From the NCBI GenBank assembly GCA_020809705.1, contig CP085827.1:4030001-4094000 (forward strand): a DNA stretch of 64,000 nucleotides, read 5' to 3'. The position numbers and the translations under genes were made by a program. Below the pieces are notes generated by a model. That model did not search any database. It was not told the DNA's origin and saw nothing but the letters and a program-made list of their open reading frames with translations. Source of the stretch: Calonectria ilicicola (taxonomy: Eukaryota > Ascomycota > Sordariomycetes > Hypocreales > Nectriaceae). Shown here in pieces: positions 11,450 to 24,546 of this stretch; the stretch's first letter is position 1; every line of letters starts with the position of its first letter.

Positions 11450-12162
11450 GATGAGAAATATGCAAAATCGGCTGCTCCAAGATCCGATATCAGAAATGGC
11501 AGAAGCGTGCAAGGTAGCCAGAATCTGTTTGATTGTCAGTCGCAAAAATTAGTAAAGAAAAACTGGCAATGTATTCAAGGTGGAAGTGGGTGTTGAACGG
11601 GGAAATTCACGTAAATTTTTAACAGCTCGCTTCAAAAGGGTAGCATTGGATGCGGGAGGCCGGCCGTGATAAGATATACGTATGCGCTTACGCCTCAAAA
11701 CAAACAAACTGCTTACCGCGAAATATTTCTCAGCGTGACCTCGTAGTAAAAAATCACGATGATAACGAAAGAGGAGGTGACCAAAACATCTCTTTACTTA
11801 CCCTAGGGTTACGCTTGGGACGTAGGAACGAGGATCCGGGCAACTGAAAAAGTAATGAGCCAACTCGAAATCAAATGGTCTACTATTGGAAAATAATCTG
11901 ATCAATTTAGGATGAATTATGATGTTATGTCGATCGATTATGAAGCTGTATTTGTTGGGACTATTCTAACAAAAGGTGGGTACTCAAAGGTGTTACCAGT
12001 TGGTGTACCAAATGGCAGTTGGTAGAAGCAAAGGATGTGAAGAGGCATATCTAGATGAATTCATCTTATTGATATTGATCATTTTGATCATAAAAATAGA
12101 CTATTGGATCACTTTTATGGGTCTCATATTACAAGTGTTCTCTTAAAACATCTGGGTATATA
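11450..12162. other. intergenic
   Basis: Upstream of the RdRP start and downstream of the acyl-CoA dehydrogenase. The first ~95 bases remain open in the RdRP frame back to a TAA, so a short upstream exon cannot be excluded. The rest is AT-rich and shows no gene. Confidence 0.45.
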
Positions 12163-13712
12163 TCACAGTCGGGATTTATCAGACTTGCCCAGTTTGGCGC
12201 TTTCTTCTTTGAAGAGTTTGACGAGCTGTCGGATAGCCAGATCAAGCAGGACATCCTCACTGCCACCGGGGATCCTAGCTCCAGGAACGTCTCGATAGAT
12301 TTCTGCACATGGTTAGGTCCGCACTCTCAATATCGAAGGATCAACTTACTCTCGATAAGTTCACCCTGGCCTGTTCTTGTATAGCCATTGCCACCAAACA
12401 AGAGAGTCGCGCAGGTGGAACATTCTGCCAAAACTATTCCTGCGTTTGCCTTGCATAGCGCCGTCAATCCACCCAGCTGCTTATCGGCATCTTCCTTTTT
12501 CATATTGGTTAATTGGTATGCAAAAGCTTCAGTCCAAGCGGATTGCGATTCCAGCAAGGCAGCACATTTTGCAAGGCGGTGGCGAACTACGGGCTGGTCC
12601 ATTAAGGGCTTGAATCGGTTAGTTAAAGGGACGGCGATGGGAGGGACGAGAGCCAACATACCTTTCCGAATGCCTCTCTCTTTAAGCAATATGCGAATGC
12701 CGTGCTCAACGCTACTCTTGCCTGACGAGTAACACCAATGGCAATGACCATCCGTTCATGATTGAAGTTGTTCATAATGTACTTCATTCCATGGTTTTCC
12801 AAACCAATCAAGTTTTCGCGAGGGACCATAACGTCGTCAAGCTCGATGAAGGAAGTTCCAGCGGAAATCTGTCCCGCGACCTTGAGACGACGTCTGGAAA
12901 CTCCCTTGTAGTCCTTGAGAGGAACAACGAGTAGAGAAATTCCCTTTCCGCCTGAACGCTCGCCTCCAGTTCGAACAGCCATGGTTGCAACGTCGGCCAT
13001 AACACCGTTTGTGATCCACTTCTTTGCCCCATTCACGATGTAGTATTTTCCACATTCAGACAGTTTGGCAGTTGTCGTTATGTTTGCTACGTCTGAACCT
13101 GCACTGCAACATACGTGTTAGAAATAAGACAAAAAGCCTGCAACTTGGGCTTACTCTGGCTCGGTAATGGCGATGCATGAACGGGTGCGTCCGAGGAGAA
13201 GGTCTGGAAGAAACCTCTCCTGCAGTTGCTTGTCGCCATATTTCAAGATGGGTGGTACTCCGAAAGCCATCCCAGTCGTGATGGCACCGCCTGGTCCTGC
13301 AAGTCCGCATCGGGACATCTAGAAATTATGCATTAACACTGCTCTAAATTAAATTCAGAGCTCATTTGAGACAACTTACTTCATCAGCGTAAATCAAGGC
13401 ATGGATATAGTCCCACTCCTCAACGGGAACGTCTCCGGGCATATGCGTTATTCCCACTTTACGGAGCCATTCGGCTGGTAAAGGAGCAGGCAAGGCAGGC
13501 AGGAGAAAGTTCCCCTTGACAAAATCCGAAAAAACATGAGACGGGACTTCCTCTGCGGTTTCCCATTCCAGGGCATGAGGATGAAAATATTTATCGCAAA
13601 ATTCCCTAACCGCGCGTTGGAATTTGCGATGCGACTCGTTAAAGTATGGCGAGGGCACTCCATTCAACCACGGAGGCTCAGCAATTGGCACGGAGGGGGT
13701 TGGTTTGGACAT
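12163..13712 (-). CDS. acyl-CoA dehydrogenase, probable peroxisomal
   Basis: FAD flavoenzyme that oxidises acyl-CoA to 2-enoyl-CoA. Five exons (13712-13380, 13318-13155, 13103-12662, 12608-12350, 12302-12163) give 445 aa, the usual family size. The N-terminal helical domain is followed by the FAD/substrate signature CIAITEPDAGSD, created across intron 2, and by KKWITNG. The middle beta domain has GKGISLLVVP. The C-terminal helical domain has NHERMVIAIG, the FAD contact EAFGKPLMDQPVVRHRLA and the end segment YRDVPGARIPGGSEDVLLD. The usual YEGT catalytic-Glu loop is replaced by the IPGGSE type seen in a fungal subgroup, so the position of the base is uncertain. The last three residues are SRL, a PTS1-type peroxisomal signal, reached through the last exon. 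A role in fatty- or branched-acid breakdown is inferred. Confidence 0.9.
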
Positions 13713-14581
13713 GGCGGTGTTGAATGTAAGCTGATTTGGTGGTGTGTTTATTTGGAAGTTGCGGTTTGATGACTGGTCGGTGTGGAGGGTGAGATGTCAT
13801 TTTATTGTTTAACTGTCTTACATTGGACAAACTAAGTAATACCTCGGTTTATTTCGAGGGGTGCAGCATGGCTGAGTCGGAAATATGAACCAAATAACCA
13901 GATGAGGATATGCCGAGAGACGTGCACCGAATCAATGAGTTGGGGAATGAGGGGTAAGTACAGCGGTTGTCAGCATGCCAGCCTTGTTTAAATTTACATC
14001 CAAGACAGGACAGTCTTTTCGAGATTTAAACCTGATAAATATCAAGATTGATGTCAACTATAGCTTTTATTTTATGAAATGTGATCATTAGAATGACCGA
14101 CACAGGGTCTCTAGCTTAAGGTATTAGTGCGACAAGCTAAATGAGCCTCGGGCAAATGTGCAACGCGACGATTGAAACACCAATCAGGGTCGCATCCGGA
14201 AAAACATAGCAGACAAAGAATATGATATAGATATGGCATATGAAAATTAAATTATGGAAGTTTTAAATCAAGATGAACAAGATACTTAGCTTCGAGGGAA
14301 ACATGGTTGCAATTGAAATCTTGGTCTTGCCTTTGCCGCCCTTACGGGAATAAGCAACCGCGCTATCAAATTCGCTCTAAAAGGCAATGCGAGAGAGGAA
14401 ATAATTGCACTGATAGGATTCGTTGGGGTCTCATTCAACAATTGTTAATCTCACTGCCATGATTGATAAATTACTCCGATTAGGCGTATCGATTTATTAG
14501 ATATGCAGGAGGCCGGCCTGCTGACGTTAGCGATGGCTCACAAAAGCCGCTGTATCCCATCGATGGAAGGGGTAAACAACG
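13713..14581. other. intergenic, divergent promoters
   Basis: AT-rich between two divergently oriented genes (acyl-CoA dehydrogenase on minus, P-loop ATPase on plus). No gene or clear motif is recognised. Confidence 0.5.
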
Positions 14582-15286
14582 ATGCAATTGCAGAACATCG
14601 TGGATAACATCATGCCTGGACATGCGCCGGTTGATATTTACATCATTGGAGCTCAGTCTACAGGAAAGACAACTTTGGTCCACGCCCTAGAGCAATCATT
14701 CGACAATGCCTGCGCGCCACCAACAATCATTAGCGAAGTCGCGCGGGGCGTGTTGAAAAAGCACAACTTCACGACAGCCGACATCACCTCATCGCCTGAC
14801 CGCTGCTTGCAATTACAAACTCTCATCATGGAGGCTCAACTGAGGGTTGAGAGAGAAGCCCTGAACCTGGGCCAATGGATCATTTCTGATAGATCCGGCC
14901 TCGACCCGCTCACATATGCACGCTATCATTTGGGAGTTCAAGCGGGAGACAGCATAATGAAGAGCGCCACTTGGCAAGAACTTCACTCGCGAATGCAGAG
15001 GTCGTTGATATTTGTGTGCGAGGCCGGTGTGGATTGGCTGACGGACGATGGCGTGAGATTGATGCCCCGGGACCCGGAGGACTGGATCAACTTTCATCAG
15101 GAATTTTGCGTCGTGTTGGAGTAGGTAGGGCTGCGCTACGAGATAATCCCCTGTACAATGTCTTGGATGGACGAGAGGACAAGCTTTGTCTGGGCTAAAT
15201 GGCGAAAGGCAATGGCTATCAACGGCCATAGTCATGGCCCGATGGTGGAACTGAATGGCAAGAGGCGGCAGCTAACATCACGTTAG
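14582..15286 (+). pseudogene. NadR/Ttd14-like P-loop ATPase interrupted by an in-frame TAG
   Basis: Small AAA_28-type (NadR/Ttd14-like) nucleotide-binding protein. The Walker A motif IGAQSTGKTT lies near residues 21-30. Family features follow: ISEVARGVL, the switch-like WIISDRSGLDPLTYARY and the acidic DDGVRLMPRDPEDWINFHQEFC. The open frame ends at TAG 15122-15124 after 180 residues. The same frame then continues for 53 codons with VGLRYEIIPCTM and ERTSFVWAKWRKAM, which match the position and style of the family's C-terminal segment (LDEVGxxYxV, RVxFVxxRW). It stops at TAG 15284-15286, giving 234 residues in all with the stop ignored. One base change (for example GAG to TAG) explains the break. 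It may be a pseudogene, a short functional protein or a readthrough case. The start at 14582 is the first Met; Met 14612 is an alternative. No intron is needed. Confidence 0.65.
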
Positions 15287-16696
15287 TTTTGAGATATTTG
15301 CCTGCATGCATCTGGACATGTTTATCTGTATCCCTGTGCGAAGCTCCTTTCTGTGGTGTCCATCTAGTCCGTGCAAAACCTTGGAGGGGCCAATGACAGC
15401 AGCGGGACCGAGGCACCTGCTGTGTGTCGTGGGCAAGGAGCAGTCCGCCCCAGGGCTCTTCGGTCAGTGGTGTGCGGCGGTCAAGCAAGGCCGGTTTTCG
15501 TGATGGAGCTTGGGCCGGCTTTACATGTCCGGGGGGCGTCATTCACGACGGTATTGGCTGCCCATTGGAGGATGAGTCCCGCGCAGCCCGAAGGGAGAGA
15601 AAAGTTTTCGGATCGGTCCGTTGGGGAGGGAAGAGGAAGCGAGCGTTGTCGAGCATTAGCTTGCAAAAGGTTGATTGATGGGGTTTTGGTTTTGTCTGCA
15701 CTGGAAAAATAGCTTGAGCCAGCAGCTGTGTCCAAGCTGCCCCCCCATGCGCGCACACAAAAATAAGGTGTGCAACATCACCTTATAATCGAGCCCACCG
15801 AACAGGTGAGCGAGGGCACTACCCGCACTGGCGCCGCAGTGGACCGCCAACCCCAAGCATAATGCGCACTTCACCTTCTGGACAAAGTCTCGCGAAACGC
15901 AGGCAATGACGCACTGCCTGCCTCACCGAGCACCCGTCATTAGCCGCAGAACGCCAGAGACCAGGGCCCCAAACCCCTGGGAGTCCTCACAGCAGCCTGT
16001 CAGAAGCCTGCTAATACGTAACAGACCCTCTGGAGACCCTCTCCAGCGCACTTCGTTCGCCGAGACGACGCCGGCAAGGTGTGAACAACTACCGCGGGGG
16101 TACGTACTGCTGGAGAGAGAGGGAGAGAACGTAGTGACACGTTTTTGAACATGAGACAACGAAACGGACGAGAGAGAAGTGGAAAAAAAAATTATAGTCG
16201 ACCATAGTGTAGGATGATTGAGATTCCAGTTAAACTACTAACCAATGGCTCTCAATCTCAACCATCTACATCTACCTCCCCTTCTTGAAGCTCTCACCTG
16301 GATTTTCAAAACTCCATCATCATACCTCGGGCTGCTCCAGAGCACGGCACCGGTCGGAACAATGGTCCCCGGGTACACCTCTCGGCACAACAGTCTCCGT
16401 GACCTCCCGTAGCGCAAGGGTTTCCAGCGGACTTTGGTGGGCTGCCAAAGTATTTGCAGGTGACCGGGCGGGCATTCACAGGGCACTCACAGGGCATCCC
16501 TATTGGGTAAAGCTTGGCACGGGACAATCTTGGTACGAACCACCTCCAAAGCTCCTGGGTGTCATCGACGTTTTCCCTTTTGCTCGATTCAAGCTTTCTC
16601 AACTTCGTCCGCCTCTTTTGCGCTTCACGATCCCCTCCTGAAGCCCCTTCTCCCCCTCCCTAATTCTTTCCTTTCTCCCCCTCCGAAACAGCCACA
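15287..16696. other. intergenic and 5' leader of the succinyl-CoA ligase gene
   Basis: About 1.4 kb without a recognisable gene. The last ~150 bases are CT-rich, typical of the leader of a highly expressed fungal gene. Short open frames on both strands lack family features. Confidence 0.5.
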
Positions 16697-17943
<1,247 letters not shown>

Positions 17944-18739
17944 TTTAATGTTTCTGTTTGATGTTTCGACTCGTCTAGGCAGTCCGGCGGCGACTGAGTA
18001 AAGTCAAGAGTCTTGGATGGGCTGCGTGGCATTTTGTTCCGTCATTTCCCTCTGTAACCTGATAGAGCAAGGATTGGTCTGGCTGGCGAGATGCTGGATT
18101 GTGAAGCGCCAGGTCATTGGGGCGCGTGTATATCCACGTATACGCCAATAAGGTCTTTATTTTAAACAACTGTGAGCGGGTTTGGTCATGCCACGGAGTA
18201 GAATGAACAAGGGAAGAGGTGTCGAAAAATAAAAAAGAGAAGAACTATCCTAATTGCAATGACTAGGCTTGCCCCTAAGTGTACATGTGCTAGCTTGCTG
18301 CGTGCGAGTGGATGGCGCTCTGCAGATTCCATCAGAATAACATGGGGGTTGGCTATATACCCCTTCAAAATCTGTATCACAATGTCTCCATGGCCATTCC
18401 TTTTGCAGGATCCGGTAACAACCCAAGCTACCGTTAAGTAGAATAGAAAAAGAAAAAAAACACCAGGTATCAAAAACCTCCAACCGTTTCCTAACTCTTT
18501 CATTTGGCATTCCTAGGTCCAACTCGCGCTAGAATGTACACATAGCCGAAGCCATGAAGACCATCGGGTGGCCGCTGTCTAATGCAATGAGACGTAATAA
18601 TAAAACAAAGGAAAAAAGAAAAACCAGCCGCTGACTTATGCATGGCAGACCGAGTGGTGTGTGGCAGAGCTCGGGGGCTCTTTGGTTATTATTTGGTGAT
18701 GGGTGCTGGTATCATTCGTAATTGAACCGGGGTTTTTTT
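17944..18739. other. intergenic, convergent 3' ends
   Basis: 3' flanks of the succinyl-CoA ligase and E2 genes. AT-rich, with no recognisable gene. Confidence 0.5.
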
Positions 18740-19564
18740 TTAAGACTCGCCCAAAAGCCTGGCGGTAACATCGCCCATGTAAGCCTCCTCCAATACGTAG
18801 TCCTGGCCGCCATTCCTGTCGATCCCCACATACAAGAAAGCATTCACGACTGCTTCCACATCGAAGCCCATGGTGACGAAGCGGTCAACGAGGTCCTTGT
18901 TGTAGCCCATGTACCTGATACACACCGGTTAGCAAAAAAGAAAAGAAAAAAAGGCCAGCTGCAACCGCTTGACAATGGACGTACTTATTTTCATCATCAA
19001 CCTGCACAGGGCCACCATCTGCAATTTGGGTGAGGTCGATGTCCTGTTTCGGTGCGCCAGCATATTTTACAGCCCATTCCTGGGCCTTGATGAAAAAAGC
19101 CTTGGGCTGTTCGATGATCATCTTGGCTACCTCGGCGTCTTGGGGGTCTTTGGGGTTGGGATATTCAAGGAGCCGTTGGAGAGAAAGGAGCGTCGTCTTG
19201 ATGGTTTGGACGGGAGACCAGCCGGAGCTGAGGGTGTCGAGGCAAATGGCGCCCTGGAAGCCGTTGTTAGTCACGCGAGCTCATGGGTCAACTGCTGCAG
19301 CCTTGCGAGACGTACTGTCTGACTGCTGACGTTTGGATGCCAAACTTTGGTGTCGAATTTCATAGTTGGTGCCTTGAAGGGATATTCGTTGGGGATAACA
19401 ATATGGATTTGATATGTGCCACCTGCATAGGGAGTGTCCGGGGGCCCGGGAAAGGTGCCCTTCAGCGTTGTTAAGTTGTCATTACACGGGGTAACCTTCA
19501 CGCCCGATTCGCTGTCGTTGTCAATGTCCTTGATCTCTTTTAAAAGACGCCTGTCCCGGCTCAT
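18740..19564 (-). CDS. UBC1: ubiquitin-conjugating enzyme E2 with C-terminal UBA domain (UBC1-like)
   Basis: Class II E2 that accepts ubiquitin from E1 and extends K48-type chains. Three exons (19564-19316, 19253-18985, 18914-18740) give 230 aa, close to yeast Ubc1 (215 aa). The UBC fold has the HPN motif in WHPNVSSQTG, formed across intron 1, and the active-site Cys in GAICLDTL (residue 87). The C-terminal ~45 residues form a UBA domain (YNKDLVDRFVTMGFD, VEAVVNAF), the feature that separates Ubc1 from Ubc4/5. Yeast Ubc1 works in ER-associated and bulk degradation; that role is inferred here. The long leader upstream (19565-20100) contains open frames on both strands that I regard as non-coding. 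Confidence 0.93.
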
Positions 19565-21238
19565 TTTGGCTGTCGCTGCCTCTGCCTCGAGGGCTGTCTG
19601 CGTTCGCGGGTGGGGAGGGAAGAGGCCTGGGAGTGCGGGGCGGACGATGATGTATTGTCCAGCAGGCAGGTGGCGGTAGATGCTCGAATCGATGAGGCTC
19701 TGGTGGTGAGGACAAGATCTTGCGGTGGACGGGCGAGGGGCGGGGATCAGATGGTCGGGGGTATGTGTCCTGCCGGTAGATGAGGTGTTGGATGAACTGA
19801 GATGTAGCTGGAGGACTCTGGGCGAGCTGGTGGTGGCACTGACACTGGGTTAGGCTTTCTTTGGTGAATGGGCTGGATGAGGTGGAGTTGGAGGGTCCAA
19901 ATCCGCTTCCCCCGCTCAGGTTACGGCGTCCTAGCCTCTGACAGCCTCCAGCTCTGACAGCCTTCTTTGGCCTCCTTCGCCTCCTGGAACGTCCCTTTCC
20001 GCCGTCATTCCACCGGGGAAAAAAAATTACAACCCTCCCAGGTGCAACCCAACGGAGCCGCCCCCCTCCATCCCAGCAGGCGAGGGGCATCAGTGTTAGG
20101 CGGCGCTAGGGTGCGTGTAGGTCAACTGCGGGGGATAGGCCATGCAGTGCTGACACTGCCGTCTGCTGGACTGGAGAGCCTCATAGGAGTGGTGGCGGTT
20201 TTTTTTCTTCTTTTTCTTCTTGCTTCCTGCATAGTGAATGTGTGAGTACGTGTCCAACGATTGGCCTTGGCCGAATATTGTCTGTAGGTGGCCCAAGATG
20301 GAACCGACAGCTGTTTGAGCCAGTCAAGTGTAGCAGTCCTATGCTGTGAGCAGATGACGACGGATGATGCATGCTCATTGCACAGTCATGGAGGATCTGC
20401 GGGCGCCGGGGTTATCCTCCCTGCCTCCACGGCTTTCGGATGTCGGTACCGCATGCGAATTGTTAGACTCACCGGTTGTTTGGTGAAGGTGTGTCAGTCA
20501 GTTTGTGCAAGTCGCCGAAGCTGAAAGTTTGGGGTAGCCGGTCAGCCGCACACCGGACCCGAACGTGTCAATCTGATCCCGCCTTTCGTCATGAATTTAG
20601 ACTCTAGATTCGGCCATGTTGCATTGGCATTCTTGGTTCGTACCCTGGCGTACGGGGTATGCTCATTTGGCACTTACATGAGCATGTAGCTATGAAATCA
20701 AGGAGTGAGCAAACAGGCCATCAAAGAGCTCAAATTCTTGATAACCAAATTTACACATGATAGAATTTTTAATTTAAGAAACAAAATTACAACAATATCG
20801 TTTAAGCTCCCTATAAACCATCATGTATACTTTTGCATTATTTATTCTTCTTCCTGTATTCCCTGGCAACTGAGCAGTTCAATACTTGGTGGTACTTGAA
20901 TGACCATGACTAGAAGACGACCCATAAATTACCCGCTAGGGCCAAGTGTATGTGCTGGTTGAAACTTGGTGAGCCACACCCAACAAGCACAGTCACGTGA
21001 TAGCTCCAGCCACTTAGCCACACACGTCCCCCGCACGGGCCTCGAAGGTATGCTACGTATTTTGCCTGGCGCCTAGGCAGTGGCTCGCATTCATCATCAC
21101 TAAGCTTGCCTGCATTCGTCCACGTCCTTCTATCAACATTCAGCCGCCCTGTACCACCACCCTCCATCTCCATCCGATTATACACCAACACACCATCCAT
21201 ATCACAGAGTAGAAGCTCGTAGAGCTTAACCAGCCAAG
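19565..21238. other. intergenic, divergent promoters of UBC1 and RPT2
   Basis: About 1.7 kb between two divergent genes. It has CT/GA-rich tracts near 19960-20220 including a T-rich microsatellite, and AT-rich DNA at 20700-20880. No gene is recognised. Confidence 0.5.
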
Positions 21239-22759
21239 ATGGTAAGCTTGTCAACCTCATTTGAATTCACAGCCGCTAACCAGCTCCCAGGGTCAAGGAC
21301 AATCTGGCATGGGGGGAGATGGGAGAGACGACAAGGACAAGAAGGTCAGAACAGCGCACTTCCAGCTGCAAAACTCCATTCTAACACCCTGACAGAAGGA
21401 TAAGCCCAAGTACGAGCCCCCGCCAAGACCTACCACCCGAGTCGGTCGCAAGAAGAGAAAGGCTGGCGGTACCAGTGCTGCCGCCAAGCTCCCTGCCGTC
21501 TACCCTACCAGCCGATGCAAGCTCCGTCTTCTTCGAATGCAACGAATCCACGATCACCTATTGCTAGAGGAAGAGTATGTTGAGAACCAAGAGCGCCTGC
21601 GCAAGGCCAAGGCCGCCAAGGAGGGTGCCGTTTCCGGACCCGACGCCGACATCGACCGGTTAGCCGATGAGCGTGGTCGTGTTGACGACATGCGTGGAAG
21701 CCCAATGGGAGTTGGAACACTGGAGGAGCTGATTGACGATGACCACGCCATTGTCAGCAGCACAACCGGTCCTGAGTACTACGTCAGCATCATGAGCTTT
21801 GTCGACAAGGACCTTCTCGAGCCCGGTGCCAGTGTTTTGCTGCATCATAAGAGCGTGAGCATCGTTGGTGTGTTGACAGACGATGCCGACCCCATCGTCA
21901 GCGTCATGAAGCTCGACAAGGCCCCAACAGAGTCGTATGCCGATATTGGTGGTTTGGAGACACAGATTCAAGAAGTCAGAGAGTCAGTGGAGCTGCCACT
22001 GCTGCATCCCGAACTTTACGAAGAAATGGGTATCAAGCCTCCCAAGGGTGTCATCCTCTATGGTGCTCCCGGTACAGGAAAGACACTGCTCGCCAAGGCA
22101 GTTGCCAACCAGACTTCTGCCACATTCTTGCGTATTGTGGGTAGTGAGTTGATTCAGAAGTATCTTGGTGACGGTCCTCGATTGGTGCGACAGCTTTTCC
22201 AGGTAAGAGCCAAGTCCTGGTATCTCATGAGGTTTAATCTAACGTGAACAAGGTTGCTGGTGAAAATGCCCCCTCCATCGTCTTCATTGACGAAATCGAC
22301 GCCATTGGTACCAAGCGATACGATTCGACCTCGGGAGGTGAGCGAGAAGTCCAGCGAACCATGCTGGAGCTTCTCAACCAGCTTGATGGTTTCGATGACC
22401 GTGGTGATGTCAAGGTCATCATGGCCACCAACAAGATTGAGAGTCTCGATCCCGCTCTGATCCGACCCGGACGTATCGACCGAAAGATTCTCTTTGAGAA
22501 CCCCGACCAGAACACGAAGCGCAAGATTTTCACCCTACACACATCCAAGATGAACCTCAACGATGATGTCGATTTGGAGGAGTTCATTTCGCAAAAGGAC
22601 GACCTTTCGGGTGCCGATATCAAGGCCATTTGCTCTGAGGCTGGTCTTTTGGCCCTCCGAGAGCGTCGTATGCGGGTCCAGATGGCAGATTTCCGGTCGG
22701 CGCGCGAGAGAGTGCTCCGAACGAAGCAGGAGGGCGAGCCGGAGGGTCTGTATTTGTAA
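21239..22759 (+). CDS. RPT2: 26S proteasome regulatory ATPase subunit 4 (RPT2)
   Basis: AAA+ ATPase of the 19S base ring that unfolds substrates and opens the 20S gate. Five exons: 21239-21241 (only the ATG), 21291-21344, 21396-22202 and 22253-22759 are coding segments, with introns after the ATG, after codon 19 and after codon 288, giving 456 aa. Splicing places GGT after the ATG, producing MGQGQ, the conserved N-myristoylation start of RPT2. An OB domain precedes [15 protein letters not shown]. The ATPase has Walker A GAPGTGKT, Walker [12 protein letters not shown], and the SRH with [20 protein letters not shown]. The C-terminus LYL is a HbYX motif for docking into the alpha ring. All key residues are intact. 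Confidence 0.96.
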
Positions 22760-23129
22760 TGTAACGGGTTATGGGTTGGCGAGCTAGACGGTCTCGTAAT
22801 GAGAATTATATATGCGGCTGACTTGGCCTCTGGTTTAGGAGTTGTCCAAAGCTATGCGTCTGTCACTGGTGATTTGCAATTGTAGCGTGCCACGCAAAGG
22901 GGCCTGATATTGAGTTGAGCGAAGGAAATATTAATCATTACAACAAGTGAGTGCATCGTAAAGTCGATCTGGGATAGCATCCTTTAGTTATCCTTGCATA
23001 GCCCACAAATCATTTGCCCCGTCTGAGAAATCCCGTACAACCAGTTTCGGGTAGTAACCTAAGCCGTCCGTAATTCGCACAATCCCTGCCATTGCCCAAC
23101 CGTCCCGACCTGTCCTGCCATTTCCGAAA
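22760..23129. other. intergenic, convergent 3' ends
   Basis: 3' flanks of RPT2 and the promethin-like gene. It includes a 40-bp block (23012-23051) that recurs near 35798, listed separately as a repeat. Confidence 0.5.
23012..23051 (+). repeat. 40-bp copy of a dispersed repeat (copy E)
   Basis: This block matches 35798-35837 with about four differences. Both contain TTTGCCCCGTCT followed by GAAATCCCGTACAACCAG. Similarity stops on both sides, so it looks like a fragment of a longer dispersed element. Confidence 0.6.
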
Positions 23130-23706
23130 TTAAGAGCCAGTGGTGGTGTCCTTTTCCTTCTTGACGACGTCGTCGCTTTGAGCAAAGGGAGATTGATTGT
23201 ACAGCCATCGTGCAACAACAAAGCTGCCTACAATCCAACCCCAGGCCAGAACCGCAAGAGAGGATGTAAGGAGAAGCGTGGGCACAAGAACAATGAAGGC
23301 GACGCCGATCCAGAAGAGCGAAAAGACGAGCGAGGTGCCGAGGGCGAATGTGACTGTCGAGAGGGAGAAGGAGACGAACAGAAGAAGAGGGATGGAGGCG
23401 AAGAGCAACTGGCCGACGAAAAAGGACTGCAAATAAGTGTCAGTAAAATACCATGTCAAGGATTTTTGATGGAGATGATTGGCACACAAAGAGAATAGGT
23501 CGCTCGGCAGCAAAGTCGGAAGCGCAGTCGTAGGCACGCTGGCGGGAATCCGGAGAGATGACACGGTCAACCGTCTGGCGGACATATGAGAAGAGGCCAG
23601 TAGCCGTCTCCTCAGCTGTTGCTACGATGCCATTGTGGTCTCCATTTGTGTATCCATTAGTGTGTCCGTTGGTGTGGCCGTTCTGGTATCCGTTCTCGGT
23701 CGACAT
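23130..23706 (-). CDS. promethin/LDO16-like membrane protein (lipid-droplet factor), putative
   Basis: Small membrane protein of 171 aa from two exons (23706-23488, 23426-23130). The N-terminus holds an Asn/Gly/His repeat (NGHTNGHTNGYTNGDHNG), followed by a charged amphipathic segment (TGLFSYVRQTVDRVISPDSR). Then come about four closely packed hydrophobic helices (FVGQLLFASIPLLLFVSF; TVTFALGTSLVFSLFWIGVA; FIVLVPTLLLTSSLAVLAW; VGSFVVARWLY). This hairpin-rich layout resembles promethin/LDAF1 and yeast LDO16 proteins, which act with seipin at ER-lipid-droplet contacts. That assignment is by pattern only. The C-terminus is short and hydrophilic. A generic small ER membrane protein is the alternative. 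Confidence 0.7.
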
Positions 23707-24546
23707 GGTGGGCGATGACAGCTTTGATGGTGGGAGCTATGTATTGGTCCGGTGGCAGCTTAGCTTACTTAGCTTCGGCTTCGGGGAGTTTGGACGATGG
23801 AAATGGCACAGGAAGGCAAGGGGGGGCTGCTGTGCCGGTTTTGATAGATCACGACAGATGGTGGAAATTAACTTGTCAAGGGAAGTTTTCGGGCGGGATG
23901 GTGATGGCATGCACGAGATGCCATGATGGGTGCAATGGGGTGCGACAGTTGCCGCACATGGAAGGTCTCGTGGGGCTGATGACGTGACGCGTCCGAATCC
24001 CTTCCCTCGGCGGGAGCTGCCGCCCCGCACTTGGTCCGCCTGCATTCGTCAGGGTCCCGCGAATTCCTGTGATGCGACAGCAATAACACCTTGTAGCAGC
24101 CTTATCTTGAGCCTGCATTACTTGCTTGATATCAGTATCACAGGTGCATGCATTATGGTGTTGACTCAACACAGCAGCCTGTTCAAACCTGACAATCTCC
24201 CTTGGTATGCCATCTTGTAGGTGCGTGCAGAGTACACTCACTACTTGGTCTTTGATCGAATAAATAGTAAGCCAAAAATTCACCGTCTGCAAAAAAGCCC
24301 CATTATCAATGCGACCATCAGCGTCGAGAAAGGCGCCTGCAGTTGGGAGCGTCACTTTAACGCAGTAGAGTGGTGTGGCTTACTTGGACTTGGGCTAATT
24401 AATATATCAACAAGTCTTTGAAAGCTATCGACTAGGGAAATTATTATTTTTGATAAATACAAAACACCGAATCTGAATGTACAGCAGTTACAGAATTCGG
24501 TAGGTTATGTACATTAGTCGTGCCCTAACCTCTTTATACAACCCAT
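23707..24546. other. intergenic
   Basis: Promoter region of the promethin-like gene and 3' flank of the Zn2Cys6 regulator. No coding region is recognised. Confidence 0.5.

Noticed and set aside
19521..20090. A 189-codon minus-strand open frame overlapping the UBC1 start
   Set aside because: Pro/Arg/Ser-rich translation of a CT-rich leader; the conserved E2 begins at 19564 in a different frame.
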